Shown here piece by piece: positions 36,504-44,604 of a stretch of 64,000 nt of DNA. Each line of letters starts with the position of its first letter. The stretch's first letter is position 1. The stretch covers positions 45,483 to 109,482 of the forward strand of contig NZ_QMEM01000012.1 in the NCBI RefSeq assembly GCF_003390915.1, written 5' to 3'. The stretch is from Lewinella sp. IMCC34183 (GTDB lineage Bacteria; Bacteroidota; Bacteroidia; Chitinophagales; Saprospiraceae). The position numbers and the translations under genes were made by a program. The notes under the pieces are model-generated. The model had not been told where the DNA came from and searched no databases. It was given only the letters and a program-made list of their open reading frames with translations.

Positions 36504-36862
36504 CGATCTTCTTCCTCCTCGGTATCTACGTCGTCGTCGCTGAGCTCGTCCAGGTCGATGTCGGCTTCCTCGATCTCGTCATCGTACTTGTCGCCGTACT
36601 CCTCGCGGGCTTCGTCGGTCAGGATACCGTCGTCATCATAGTCGTCGTCGTCCTCGATAATCAGCTGGGCCTCGGACTTCGTCATCCGGATCAGGTAGTA
36701 CTTCTCGCTGGTTTCGAAGGGGAGGGCGCTGGCGATCTTTCCGTTCACGTCGGTAAAGCGGATCAGGTTCCGCTCGAATCCGTTGGGATAGTTCAGCTTG
36801 ATCTGTTCCAGCAACTCATCATCGAGCTTGTCGTAGTTCTTGATTACGCGGGGCTTGCTCAT
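36500..36862 (-). CDS. small acidic conserved hypothetical protein
   Basis: A 120-residue protein with a compact N-terminal part (VIKNYDKLDDELLEQIKLNYPNGF, then the strand pair YYLIRMTKSEAQLIIED) and a C-terminal half made almost entirely of Asp and Glu. The N-terminal pattern is familiar from Bacteroidota genomes but has no assigned role. The acidic tail may bind basic proteins or metal. Its stop overlaps the FMN reductase start (GTGA). Upstream is the transaldolase terminator. Confidence 0.75.
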   Translation of the reverse strand: MSKPRVIKNYDKLDDELLEQIKLNYPNGFERNLIRFTDVNGKIASALPFETSEKYYLIRMTKSEAQLIIEDDDDYDDDGILTDEAREEYGDKYDDEIEEADIDLDELSDDDVDTEEEEDR

Positions 36863-36894
36863 GGTCGGGGTAAAAGGCGGTCTAAAGGAGTATA

Positions 36895-36934
36895 ACCGGC
36901 GGGGCCCGCAACGATGTGGTCGGGCCCCGCCGGT
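36895..36934 (-). terminator. terminator after transaldolase
   Basis: A perfect 14-bp GC stem, ACCGGCGGGGCCCG at 36895-36908 pairing with 36921-36934 across a 12-base loop, lies five bases after the tal stop on the minus strand. It is followed by a modest T-containing stretch rather than a long U tract. Confidence 0.7.
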
Positions 36935-36939
36935 GGGAA

Positions 36940-37605
36940 TTAGGATATTACGCTCTGGGCTTTCTTGTGGTCGGCCAGGAATCGCTCGAGTCCGCTATCG
37001 GTCAGCGGGTGCTTGAACAGGCTGTCGAAGCTGCTCAGGGGGCAGGTCACCACGTCGGCGCCGGCTTTGGCGGCTTCCACGATATGCTTGCCGTTGCGGA
37101 TGGAGGCGGCGAGGATCTGGGTCTCGAAGCCCTGGATGGCGTAGATCTCCGCGATGTCGGAAATGAGGGTCATGCCCTCCCAGCCGATGTCGTCGATGCG
37201 GCCGATGAAGGGGCTTACGTAGGTCGCGCCCGCCTTGGCGGCGAGAATGGCCTGTCCGGCGCTGAAGACGAGGGTACAGTTGGTGCGGATGCCGTTGTCG
37301 CGGCACCAGGCCAGGGCCTTCACGCCTTCGCGGATCATCGGGATCTTCACGACGATGTTGTCGGCGATCTTGACCAGCTCCCCGGCCTCGCGCTTCATGC
37401 CCTCGAGGTCGGTGCTAATGACCTCGGCACTGACGTCTCCGTCGGTGATCTCACAGATCTTCTTGTAGTGGTCGCGGACCTTATCGTCACCGCTGATGCT
37501 CTCCTTCGCCATCAGGCTTGGATTAGTGGTTACGCCGTCGAGGATGCCAAGTGCTTCGGCCTCACGGATGTCGTCTAGGTTGGCGGTGTCGATAAAAAAT
37601 TTCAT
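36940..37605 (-). CDS. tal: transaldolase (short TalC/FSA subfamily)
   Basis: The ATG at 37605 (MKFFIDTAN) gives 221 residues, the length of the short bacterial transaldolases. DGVTTNPSL, the Schiff-base lysine in IVVKIPM and ASIRN are conserved. In SPFIGRID the aromatic residue is Phe; the equivalent position is Tyr in fructose-6-phosphate aldolases and Phe in true transaldolases, so transaldolase activity (sedoheptulose 7-phosphate + glyceraldehyde 3-phosphate) is favoured. Soluble, pentose phosphate pathway. Monocistronic with a strong terminator. Confidence 0.93.
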   Translation of the reverse strand: MKFFIDTANLDDIREAEALGILDGVTTNPSLMAKESISGDDKVRDHYKKICEITDGDVSAEVISTDLEGMKREAGELVKIADNIVVKIPMIREGVKALAWCRDNGIRTNCTLVFSAGQAILAAKAGATYVSPFIGRIDDIGWEGMTLISDIAEIYAIQGFETQILAASIRNGKHIVEAAKAGADVVTCPLSSFDSLFKHPLTDSGLERFLADHKKAQSVIS

Positions 37606-37633
37606 GGTGGTCTGGTTTACGTCGTTTATGGCG

Positions 37634-37641
37634 CTAACATA
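37634..37641 (-). promoter_or_regulatory. possible -7 box of tal
   Basis: On the minus strand this is TATGTTAG, one mismatch from TAnnTTTG, 28 bases before the tal ATG. Confidence 0.35.
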
Positions 37642-37975
37642 CCACTTGCCGGGATGTTTCCCCCCGCATTCCGATAATTGTTGCATCCGCTGCCGCCATG
37701 GCCGCCATCTCCGGCTACGCTATTGCCCGGAAAGACAATGGGTTAGCCCTTGACCGGGCCGTTGCTACGGAAATCTGCCTTCCGATCGGCCACCGGTGAT
37801 CCCCGACGGCCCCGCTCTGACCGCTGCGGCGGCGCGCAGGTGCAGCGGACGTTCGGTCGCCGCCGGGCGGCCCGGGCGGGGTACCGCGATGGGTATACGT
37901 CCCACAATCTTCTATCTCGTAGGGGAAACCTAAGGAAAGGGGGCAATTATCTCGTATATATTCGTAGCAATTGCT
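37642..37975. other. intergenic stretch between tal and rpsP
   Basis: Together with the flanking promoter boxes this is part of a 450-base divergent gap. One frame is open across it into rpsP, but its translation is Arg/Gly-rich and shows no recognisable domain. No tRNA, SRP RNA or RNase P RNA signature was found. The part around 37840-37885 is very GC-rich with short self-complementary runs, and an AT-rich patch at 37945-37970 lies just before the rpsP promoter. A small RNA cannot be excluded. Confidence 0.5.
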
Positions 37976-37983
37976 TACCTTTG
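37976..37983 (+). promoter_or_regulatory. rpsP -7 promoter box
   Basis: TACCTTTG matches TAnnTTTG exactly. It lies 72 bases before the rpsP ATG, leaving a leader (about 37990-38055) with a short CCGG-CAAAA-CCGG hairpin that might serve in autoregulation. Confidence 0.5.
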
Positions 37984-38055
37984 CGCCCCGGCAAAACCGG
38001 CTGCCCCCTGGCGGGAGTAGGCCGGTCTTCTATAACAAAAGGACAATACGTCACC

Positions 38056-38736
38056 ATGCCAGTTAAAATTCGCCTCCAGCGCAAGGGCCGTCGCAAGCGC
38101 CCGTTTTACCACATCGTCATCGCCGACGCCCGCGCGCCCCGCGATGGTAAGTTCATTGAAAAGATCGGTACCTACAATCCCATGACCGTCCCGGCCACCA
38201 TCGAGCTCGATCGCTCGGCGGCCTACGACTGGCTGGTAAAGGGTGCCCAACCCACCGACACCGTCCGCGCCATTCTGCGCTTCAAGGGCGTGCTCTACCG
38301 CAAGCACCTGATGCGCGGCGTAGCCAAGGGCGCCCTCTCCCAGGAGGAGGCCGACCAGAAGTACGAGGAGTGGATCGAGGCCAAGGAAGGTACCGCCGCC
38401 GAGCGTCGTGCCGCCCAGGAGAAGAAGGAAGCGGAATTCCGCGCCGCCGTCTCCGGTACCCCGCCGCCCCCGCCCGAGCCGGAACCCGAGCCCGAGGCTG
38501 AAGCGACCACCGCCGAAGCGACCGAAGAGGAAACCGCCGAGCCCAGCGCCACCGCTGACCTCGACGCCGCCCGCGCCGATGCCGGATCCACCGAGGAAAG
38601 CCGCAAAGAGGCTGCCGACGTAGCCGGAGAAGCCAAGGCCGAAGCCGACTCCGCCGAAGCCGCCGGTGAGGCACTCGCCGACGCCAACGAAGGAGAGAAC
38701 GAAGAGGGTACCGGCAACATCGACAAGGAAGTCTAG
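38056..38736 (+). CDS. rpsP: 30S ribosomal protein bS16 with long acidic tail
   Basis: The ATG at 38056 (MPVKIRLQRKG) starts a 226-residue protein. Residues 1-80 are the canonical S16 core (RLQRKGRRKRPFYHIVIADARAPRDGKFIEKIGTYNP, split by family strands). Residues about 80-130 are a helical extension usual in Bacteroidota, and about 135-226 are low-complexity Pro/Glu/Ala/Asp sequence. E. coli S16 has 82 residues, so nearly two thirds of this protein is extension. The core assembles into the 30S body. rimM and trmD, common partners of rpsP, are not downstream here. Confidence 0.95.
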   Translation: MPVKIRLQRKGRRKRPFYHIVIADARAPRDGKFIEKIGTYNPMTVPATIELDRSAAYDWLVKGAQPTDTVRAILRFKGVLYRKHLMRGVAKGALSQEEADQKYEEWIEAKEGTAAERRAAQEKKEAEFRAAVSGTPPPPPEPEPEPEAEATTAEATEEETAEPSATADLDAARADAGSTEESRKEAADVAGEAKAEADSAEAAGEALADANEGENEEGTGNIDKEV

Positions 38737-38766
38737 CCCCCCGCTTCCGGTCCCTCCGACCGATTC

Positions 38767-38804
38767 AGAAAGCCCCGCCCGCCTAAGCGCCGGCGGGGCT
38801 TTCT
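38767..38804 (+). terminator. rpsP terminator
   Basis: AGAAAGCCCCGCC at 38767-38779 pairs perfectly over 13 bp with 38792-38804 across a 12-base loop, followed by TTG. The right arm lies inside the last codons of the convergent aminotransferase gene, so the hairpin is partly coding on the other strand. Confidence 0.75.
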
Positions 38805-39625
38805 TGTGTATAGGCCCGCCAGGCCGCCATTAACCGGCGCGTCACCGCACCCGCGCCCCCGCCCCCGATGGGCTGCCCGTCCACCCGGCCGATCGGCATC
38901 GGCCCCTTGATTGAGCTGCAGATGATCGCCTCATCGGCGGCCAGTAATTCGTCAGTCGGCACCGGGCGCTCCTCCACGGGAATCCCGAGTTTTGTGGCCA
39001 GCGCCAGCAGGTGTTTCCGGGTCACCCCGAGGAGGACGTCGTCAACCGGCGTAACGAGCGTACCCCCGGCAACGATAAAGAAATTGGAGCGGTCGCTCTC
39101 CCGCACGTTTCCGGAACGGTCCACGTAGAGCGGGTACTGGGCACCGCGCTCACGTAGCAACGGCTGAATACGGATTCCTTCGATGTAGTCGATCGACTTG
39201 ACCCGCGGAAGCTGCCGCTCGTAGGGGTGCAGCATCGCGGCGCAACCCTCCTCATAATAGTGCTCCGCAGGTGGGGTAAAGCCGTAGGGGAGCACCAGCA
39301 GGTTAGGGGAGGCGGGGGTATATCCGTCGTCGGCGTAACCGCCCGTCAGGACGCAGCGGATGCCGCCCGCATCCATATCATTGCGCGCTACCAGTTCCGT
39401 GATTACGCCACGCAGACCAGCATCGTCCAGCGGCAACGGCAGGTGAAGGCCGTCGGCGCTGTTCCGGAAGCGATGCAGGTGATCGTCCACGAAGCGGGGG
39501 TGCCCGTCCACGATCCGGAAGTAGTCGAATACCCCGTACCCCCGCAGGATACTGAGGTCGGAGACGTGCAGTCGGGCCTGCTCCGCCGGCAGGTATTCTC
39601 CGTTCAGGTAAACGGTAGCTAACAT
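38783..39625 (-). CDS. class IV aminotransferase (D-Ala/branched-chain/ADC lyase family)
   Basis: A 280-residue fold-type IV PLP enzyme. The N-terminal motif LRGYGVFDYFRI, the PLP lysine in RVKSIDYI, the glutamate in SGNVRESDRSNFF and the cofactor loop VLLGVTRKHLL define the family. Members include D-amino acid and branched-chain aminotransferases and aminodeoxychorismate lyase; by eye the exact reaction cannot be chosen. It follows dapF by one base, which would fit amino-acid or wall precursor metabolism. Its end overlaps the rpsP terminator. Confidence 0.88.
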   Translation of the reverse strand: MLATVYLNGEYLPAEQARLHVSDLSILRGYGVFDYFRIVDGHPRFVDDHLHRFRNSADGLHLPLPLDDAGLRGVITELVARNDMDAGGIRCVLTGGYADDGYTPASPNLLVLPYGFTPPAEHYYEEGCAAMLHPYERQLPRVKSIDYIEGIRIQPLLRERGAQYPLYVDRSGNVRESDRSNFFIVAGGTLVTPVDDVLLGVTRKHLLALATKLGIPVEERPVPTDELLAADEAIICSSIKGPMPIGRVDGQPIGGGGAGAVTRRLMAAWRAYTQESPAGA

Positions 39626-39626
39626 A

Positions 39627-40421
39627 TCAGAGGGTTATGGTGCCGGAAAATACAAAGGCCACCGGACCGATCAGGCGGAGGTCGCCGAAGTGGTCTCCGT
39701 GCCGCTCCCCACTCACCGCCAGTTGGCCGCCGCGTGCCTGCACGTTCACCAGGAAGGGGCCATTGCGTTCGGCTCCCCGCCGCAGCAGGGTACCGATGGC
39801 GGCGGCCGTCACGCCGGTCCCGCAGGCGAGGGTTTCGTCCTCCACGCCGCGTTCGTAGGTGGCGATCTGGAGTCCGTCCCCGGTTTCGCGCACGAAGTTG
39901 ACGTTGATCCCCGCGCCCGCGAATTCCGGGGAACGGCGGATGCCGCGTCCCTCACTTACGACGTCCACCGCATCCAGGTCGTCCACGAACCGCAGGTAGT
40001 GCGGGCTGCCGGTCTGCACCACCAGATCTTCGCCCCGGGCTTCCACGCCGTGCACGTCGTTCATTCCCAAGGCCACTTCACCCGCCGGGGTGAGGGTGGC
40101 CTCGTGAGGGCCGTCCGAGGCCAGGAAGCGGTAGACCGTACGCTCGATGCCCCGGTCGGCCGCGAAGCGCACGATGCACCTACCGCCGTTACCGCACAGG
40201 GTGCTGCCGCTGCCGTCGGCGTTGAAGTATTCCATGCGGAAGTCGTAGGGCGGCGGCGCGGACCGCAGGAGCATCAGCCCGTCGGCACCGATGCCGAAGT
40301 GACGGTCGCACAGGCGCGCAATAGCCGGCGGGGGGAGGGCGGGCAGGAGGGTGCCGTCGCGGTCGTCGAGCAGGATGAAGTCGTTGCCGGCGCCGTGGTA
40401 CTTATAGAAGGATAGCTGCAT
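39627..40421 (-). CDS. dapF: diaminopimelate epimerase
   Basis: A 264-residue DapF. The two catalytic cysteines are Cys76 in LCGNGGRC and Cys200 in LACGTGVTA; the N-terminal YHGAGNDFILLDD and ADGLMLL are also conserved. It converts LL- to meso-diaminopimelate for lysine and peptidoglycan. Its start abuts the stop of the small membrane protein gene, and one base separates its end from the aminotransferase gene, so a three-gene unit is likely. Confidence 0.96.
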   Translation of the reverse strand: MQLSFYKYHGAGNDFILLDDRDGTLLPALPPPAIARLCDRHFGIGADGLMLLRSAPPPYDFRMEYFNADGSGSTLCGNGGRCIVRFAADRGIERTVYRFLASDGPHEATLTPAGEVALGMNDVHGVEARGEDLVVQTGSPHYLRFVDDLDAVDVVSEGRGIRRSPEFAGAGINVNFVRETGDGLQIATYERGVEDETLACGTGVTAAAIGTLLRRGAERNGPFLVNVQARGGQLAVSGERHGDHFGDLRLIGPVAFVFSGTITL

Positions 40422-40673
40422 TTATCGTTGTTGACGGCGCAGGGAATCGATCCGGGCATTTTCCCGGTCGGCCTTATCGCGGTAATAACTCTTGGTTTCC
40501 GGCTGCTGCAGCGGGTCTTCGAAACCCACCGGAACCTGCAGGGTATAGGTACGGTAGGCGGCCAGGCCGGCCAGCAGGCTGATGACGACGAGGCCGATGA
40601 GGGAGATCCGCCAGCCAAAAATATTTGCGGAGGGCGGATTGTCAGGGTCGGAGTTGGGAGGAATGCGGATCAC
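40422..40673 (-). CDS. small membrane protein upstream of dapF
   Basis: An 83-residue protein from a GTG start with one hydrophobic helix (about 21-41, ISLIGLVVISLLAGLAAY), a short extracytoplasmic part and an Arg-rich C-terminal helix. A TACCTTTA box four bases before the GTG supports this start. It abuts dapF without a gap. No family is recognised; translational coupling to dapF may be its main genomic logic. Confidence 0.65.
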   Translation of the reverse strand: MIRIPPNSDPDNPPSANIFGWRISLIGLVVISLLAGLAAYRTYTLQVPVGFEDPLQQPETKSYYRDKADRENARIDSLRRQQR

Positions 40674-40677
40674 GGGG

Positions 40678-40685
40678 TAAAGGTA
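40678..40685 (-). promoter_or_regulatory. -7 box of the dapF unit
   Basis: On the minus strand this is TACCTTTA, one mismatch from TAnnTTTG, four bases before the GTG of the small membrane protein. Confidence 0.5.
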
Positions 40686-40727
40686 GGTCAGTCGACCGGA
40701 GTAACAATTGCCAGGGGCCGAGCGTTG

Positions 40728-42137
40728 ATGCAGCGTATGCGCGTACGCACCCTATCACTCCTGATCGTGGCCTGTTTTGTCTCCGCGCTGCTCGGTGTGT
40801 GGCTCGGTCGCCGGGCGTTTCCCGTGCCGGCTACGGTATCGGCCCCGCTCAACCCCGCCCGCGACGAACTGCGGTTGCGGACCTTCGCCAGCAGCGCGCC
40901 CACCGACTTTACCAGCGCCGCCGAGCGCGTTACCCCCGCCGTGGTATCCGTCGCCAGCCGCTTGCGGACGGGCCTCGTGGAATCGGATGTGGGCACCATC
41001 ACCACCGGCTCGGCGGTCATCATTTCCCCCGACGGATATATCGCCACCAACAACCACGTGATCGAGGGTGCACGACGGGTCCGCATCACTCTACAGGACC
41101 GCCGCGAATTCAACGCCCGCGTGATCGGAGTGGACGAGAGTACCGACCTGGCATTGCTCAAGATCGCTGCTACCGACTTGCCCACCGTCATGTTCGGCAA
41201 CAGCGACAGCCTGCGGGTGGGGGAGTGGGTCATTGCCGTTGGCAACCCCTACAGCCTCAACAGTACCGTCACTACGGGCATCGTGTCGGCCAAGGGCCGG
41301 AGTATCGACGTGCTGCGCCCCGACGACCGCATCGAGAGTTTCATCCAGACCGACGCCGCCGTGAATCCGGGCAACAGCGGCGGCCCTCTGGTCAATACCG
41401 CCGGCGAACTCGTCGGCATCAATACCGCCATCATTACGAACAGTGGCCGCCACGAGGGCTACGCCTTTGCCATTCCCGGCAACCTGGCCCGGCGGGTACT
41501 CAATGATCTACGGGATTTCGGGGAAGTACAGCGGGCGGTGCTGGGGGTATGGGTGCAGGGCATCAACTTCGCCCAGGCCCGCCGCCTCCACCTCGACGCG
41601 GCCAGCGGGGCGGTGATCACGGACCTGACCCCCGGAGGCCCCGGGGTGCGTGCCGGACTGCGGGTAGGCGACGTGATGACGGCTATCAACGGCGTAGCGA
41701 TCAACTCCAGCCCGGAACTTCAGGAACAACTAAGTCGGTACCGCCCCGGCCAGCGCGTGCTGCTGACCTTGATCCGCGAGGGTCGGTCGCGGGACCTGAG
41801 CGTTCTCCTGCGCGACAAACGCAACCGGGCCGGGCAGCTGGTGAGCGACCGCTCCGACGACGTCCTGCACCTGCTGGGCTTCGAGCTGCGCGACCTCAAC
41901 GAGCAGGAGCTGGCCGATCACCCCCGCGGAGGCGCCCGGGTGGTCTCGATCTTCCGGCACAGCCCCATCGCCGCCACCAACATGACTGCCGGTTACACCA
42001 TCACTACGCTCAACGGAACCCCCGTCGCCAACCTCGCCGCACTGCTGCGCCGGCTCCCGGAACCGGGAGAAGAAATGATTTTCGGAGGGACTTACGACGG
42101 CTACTCGGGGGAATATTTTTACCAGCTCACGCACTGA
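40728..42137 (+). CDS. HtrA/DegP-like serine protease with PDZ domains
   Basis: The ATG at 40728 gives 469 residues; a second ATG at 40737 would serve equally. A signal anchor (about 8-27) precedes a trypsin-like domain with the triad His110 (ATNNHVIEG), Asp140 (ESTDLALLKI) and Ser217 (GNSGGP). A PDZ domain follows (about 265-360, AVLGVWVQG, VGDVMTAINGVAI) and a second, weaker PDZ at about 375-465. It degrades or chaperones misfolded envelope proteins. It is divergent from the dapF unit and stands alone. Confidence 0.95.
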   Translation: MQRMRVRTLSLLIVACFVSALLGVWLGRRAFPVPATVSAPLNPARDELRLRTFASSAPTDFTSAAERVTPAVVSVASRLRTGLVESDVGTITTGSAVIISPDGYIATNNHVIEGARRVRITLQDRREFNARVIGVDESTDLALLKIAATDLPTVMFGNSDSLRVGEWVIAVGNPYSLNSTVTTGIVSAKGRSIDVLRPDDRIESFIQTDAAVNPGNSGGPLVNTAGELVGINTAIITNSGRHEGYAFAIPGNLARRVLNDLRDFGEVQRAVLGVWVQGINFAQARRLHLDAASGAVITDLTPGGPGVRAGLRVGDVMTAINGVAINSSPELQEQLSRYRPGQRVLLTLIREGRSRDLSVLLRDKRNRAGQLVSDRSDDVLHLLGFELRDLNEQELADHPRGGARVVSIFRHSPIAATNMTAGYTITTLNGTPVANLAALLRRLPEPGEEMIFGGTYDGYSGEYFYQLTH

Positions 42138-42153
42138 ACGATCGGTGCGCACG

Positions 42154-42161
42154 TACCTTTG
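42154..42161 (+). promoter_or_regulatory. -7 box before the lipoprotein/aminotransferase pair
   Basis: TACCTTTG is an exact TAnnTTTG match 28 bases before the ATG at 42190 and downstream of the HtrA stop, supporting separate transcription of the next two genes. Confidence 0.5.
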
Positions 42162-42189
42162 GGTCGTCGGGCCGCGTAAACGTCTGCCT

Positions 42190-42588
42190 ATGCGTTTTAA
42201 ATCCTTATCGACTGCGCTTCGGCGCACCGGGGCAGCCGTACTCTGCAGCTCGCTCCTGTCGTGCCTGCTGGCCTCCTGTGAGCCCGCGGAGAAAGTTCGA
42301 CTCGAAAATGCCGGTGCGGACGAAGTCATATTCCCCGTTACAGATGCCGCGTGTACCGAGTGGTTCGCCTACGTCAACGTCCCGGACACGATGTTGCTGG
42401 CGAAGGATACCGACACCAGCATCTATTATGGTATCGGCACCTGGGACGCTTCCGACAGAGAGCGGATGGAAGCCTGCCTGCTCGCCGCAAAACCCTACCT
42501 CACGGTGGATAGCAGCCGCCGGCCGGCCGCCTACACCCTTACCCTGGATGGCTATCTGGACAGCCGCCTGACCGTACGGTTCCAATGA
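42190..42588 (+). CDS. small hypothetical lipoprotein
   Basis: The ATG at 42190 gives a 132-residue protein with a hydrophobic signal and lipobox LLASC (Cys at residue 30). The mature part is about 100 residues with no recognised family, containing two further Cys (near DAACTEW and MEACLL) that may form a disulfide. It overlaps the aminotransferase gene by four bases (ATGA), so the two are translated together. Confidence 0.65.
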   Translation: MRFKSLSTALRRTGAAVLCSSLLSCLLASCEPAEKVRLENAGADEVIFPVTDAACTEWFAYVNVPDTMLLAKDTDTSIYYGIGTWDASDRERMEACLLAAKPYLTVDSSRRPAAYTLTLDGYLDSRLTVRFQ

Positions 42589-43844
42589 TCCAGCCCCCAA
42601 AACCCTACCGAATGCCGCTAGTATCTCACCGTTCGCTCACCGTACCGCTCTCGCCCTTCCGGAAACTTATTCCGCTGGCGGACCGCGCGCGGGCGGGCGG
42701 AAAGCATATCTACCACCTGAATATCGGGCAGCCGGACATCCCGACCCATCCGTCCGCCGTAAAGAAGTTCCGCCGGCTGCCGTGGGAGATCCTGGACTAT
42801 AGCCCCAGCAACGGGATCGACTCCTACCGGGAGGCCCTGCGCGGCTACTACGAACGCTTCGACGTCGATCTGGAAGCCGACGAGATCATGATCACTACCG
42901 GCGGATCGGAGGCCATTTTGTTCTTCATGCTGGCCTGCCTCGATCCCGGCGACGAGATCATCATCCCCGAGCCCTTCTACGCCAACTACAATGGCTACGC
43001 TCACATGGCCGATGTGCGGGTGGTGACCATCACCTGCCATATTGAGGACGGTTTCCGTATCCCCGACGCCGAAGTATTCGCCGAGAAGATCACGCCGCGG
43101 ACCAAGGCGATCGTCATCACCAACCCCAACAATCCTACCGGGGCGTGCTACACGCGGCCCGAGCTGGAACGGCTCTCGCGGATCGTCCGCGAGCACGACC
43201 TGTTTCTCTGCGTCGACGAAGTATATCGGGAGTTCAGCTACGACACCCCGCTGCAGTCGATCCTCCAGTTGCCGGACCTCGGTTCCCACGCCGTCGTCAT
43301 CGATTCCGTGTCCAAGCGGTACAGTGCCACCGGTGCGCGGGTAGGCGCCCTGGTGACGCGTAACCTGGCCGTGCGCGAATCGGTCGACCGCTTCGCCAAA
43401 CTGCGCCTCAGCCCCCCGGGCCTGGGGCAGCGACTTAGCGAACTCATGCTCGAGGACGACGGGGCCTACCTCCAGGGCGTCAAGGATGATTACCGGGAGC
43501 GGCGCGACATCGTCTACGAGCGGCTGCAAGAGATGCCCGGCGTCTACGCCTATAAGCCCGGTGGTGCCTTCTACTGTTTCGCGCGGTTTCCGATCGCCGA
43601 CAGCGAAGATTTCTGCCGCTGGCTGCTCGAAGACTTCGAATACCAGGGAGCTACCGTCATGCTAAGTCCGGGCCCCGGATTTTACGCCACGCCCGGGCTG
43701 GGCAACGACGAGTGCCGCATTGCTTACGTGCTCAACGTGAACGATCTTGCACGCGCCATGGACTGCCTGGCGGAGGCCTTGCGCACCTATCCGGGGAGTA
43801 CCCTGTCGGCTACGGGCGCCGTCGTCGGCGAGCGGGAAGCCTAA
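42585..43844 (+). CDS. class I aminotransferase (aspartate aminotransferase-like)
   Basis: A 419-residue fold-type I PLP enzyme. Core motifs are NIGQPDIPTHP, the PLP-phosphate loop TTGGSEAI, NPNNPTG, the Asp-x-x-Tyr pair CVDEVYREF, and the PLP lysine in DSVSKRYSATGARVG. The substrate arginine lies in ECRIAYVLN. This is the aspartate/aromatic aminotransferase I-gamma type; amino donor and acceptor are not certain. It overlaps the lipoprotein gene at its start and shares CTAA with the convergent SGNH gene at its end. Confidence 0.92.
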   Translation: MIQPPKPYRMPLVSHRSLTVPLSPFRKLIPLADRARAGGKHIYHLNIGQPDIPTHPSAVKKFRRLPWEILDYSPSNGIDSYREALRGYYERFDVDLEADEIMITTGGSEAILFFMLACLDPGDEIIIPEPFYANYNGYAHMADVRVVTITCHIEDGFRIPDAEVFAEKITPRTKAIVITNPNNPTGACYTRPELERLSRIVREHDLFLCVDEVYREFSYDTPLQSILQLPDLGSHAVVIDSVSKRYSATGARVGALVTRNLAVRESVDRFAKLRLSPPGLGQRLSELMLEDDGAYLQGVKDDYRERRDIVYERLQEMPGVYAYKPGGAFYCFARFPIADSEDFCRWLLEDFEYQGATVMLSPGPGFYATPGLGNDECRIAYVLNVNDLARAMDCLAEALRTYPGSTLSATGAVVGEREA

Positions 43845-44569
43845 TCGGTAGATTTTACCAGACCCGCCACCCGCTGTAGCAACACTTCGTCTACCCACAG
43901 TCCGTACTGTTTGCCGCTGGGGTGAAGCCCGTCGACGGCGACCAATTCGGGGTCGTCGTTGCCGCGGCGGGAGATAGGAGTGATATTGTAAAAGGGTACC
44001 TCATACCGCTGGGCGATGGCGGAAGCCGCCGCGTTGAACGCATCGATGTCCGCGCTGATGGCCGCGCTTCTCCTGCCGGCGGGCGTATAGGCATAGTCCG
44101 GTATGGAAACCACGAACACCCGGGAGCTGTCGCCCCCAGCAAGGGCAATGGCGTTCCGCAGCAAATTCTCGAAGCGACCGCGGTAGCCCGCTACGTCGAA
44201 GCCCTGGTACTGGTCGTTCACCCCGATGAGCAGGCTGACCAAGTCGTAGTCCTCGGCGGGGGGGCTGCTCGCGAGGGCATTTGCCAGGTTGTCGGTGCGC
44301 CAGCCGTTGCGGGCCACGATATCGAGGGGCTCCACGGCGATGCGCTTATCGGCCGCAAGCCGGGCAGCGAGCTGGGCGGGCCACCGCTGGGTACCGCTCA
44401 CGCTGGTGCCGATGGTGTAGCTGTCGCCCAGCGCGAGAAAGGAGATGGTAGTATCGGGCGGGCCGGCCGGTTCGGGGGGCGGGGGAGCGTCGGTGCCCAT
44501 GGGCGAGTAACTGTCTTTGGAGCAGGCCATGAGGGTGATCAGGAAGCAGGCGAGGAGCAATAGGCGCAT
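43841..44569 (-). CDS. SGNH/GDSL hydrolase lipoprotein
   Basis: A 242-residue lipoprotein with lipobox LMAC (Cys at residue 16). The SGNH blocks are all present: block I FLALGDSYTIG (nucleophile Ser), block II Gly around RNGWRTDNLA, block III GVNDQ and block V DGLHPSGKQ with the catalytic Asp and His. Such enzymes are esterases or carbohydrate deacetylases; substrate unknown. It is outward facing from the inner or outer membrane. A TATCTTCG box is only two bases before the ATG. Confidence 0.92.
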   Translation of the reverse strand: MRLLLLACFLITLMACSKDSYSPMGTDAPPPPEPAGPPDTTISFLALGDSYTIGTSVSGTQRWPAQLAARLAADKRIAVEPLDIVARNGWRTDNLANALASSPPAEDYDLVSLLIGVNDQYQGFDVAGYRGRFENLLRNAIALAGGDSSRVFVVSIPDYAYTPAGRRSAAISADIDAFNAAASAIAQRYEVPFYNITPISRRGNDDPELVAVDGLHPSGKQYGLWVDEVLLQRVAGLVKSTD

Positions 44570-44571
44570 AC

Positions 44572-44579
44572 CGAAGATA
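44572..44579 (-). promoter_or_regulatory. -7 box of the SGNH gene
   Basis: Minus-strand TATCTTCG, one mismatch from TAnnTTTG, two bases before the ATG at 44569: transcription would start at or inside the start codon. Confidence 0.45.
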
Positions 44580-44604
44580 CGGTGCGCGCGCCTCCGCGGT
44601 TCTC

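Noticed and set aside
37750..38055. An N-terminal extension of rpsP of about 100 residues
   Set aside because: The translation is Arg/Gly-rich without homology, and bS16 universally starts at MPVKIRL; a promoter box lies within the extension.
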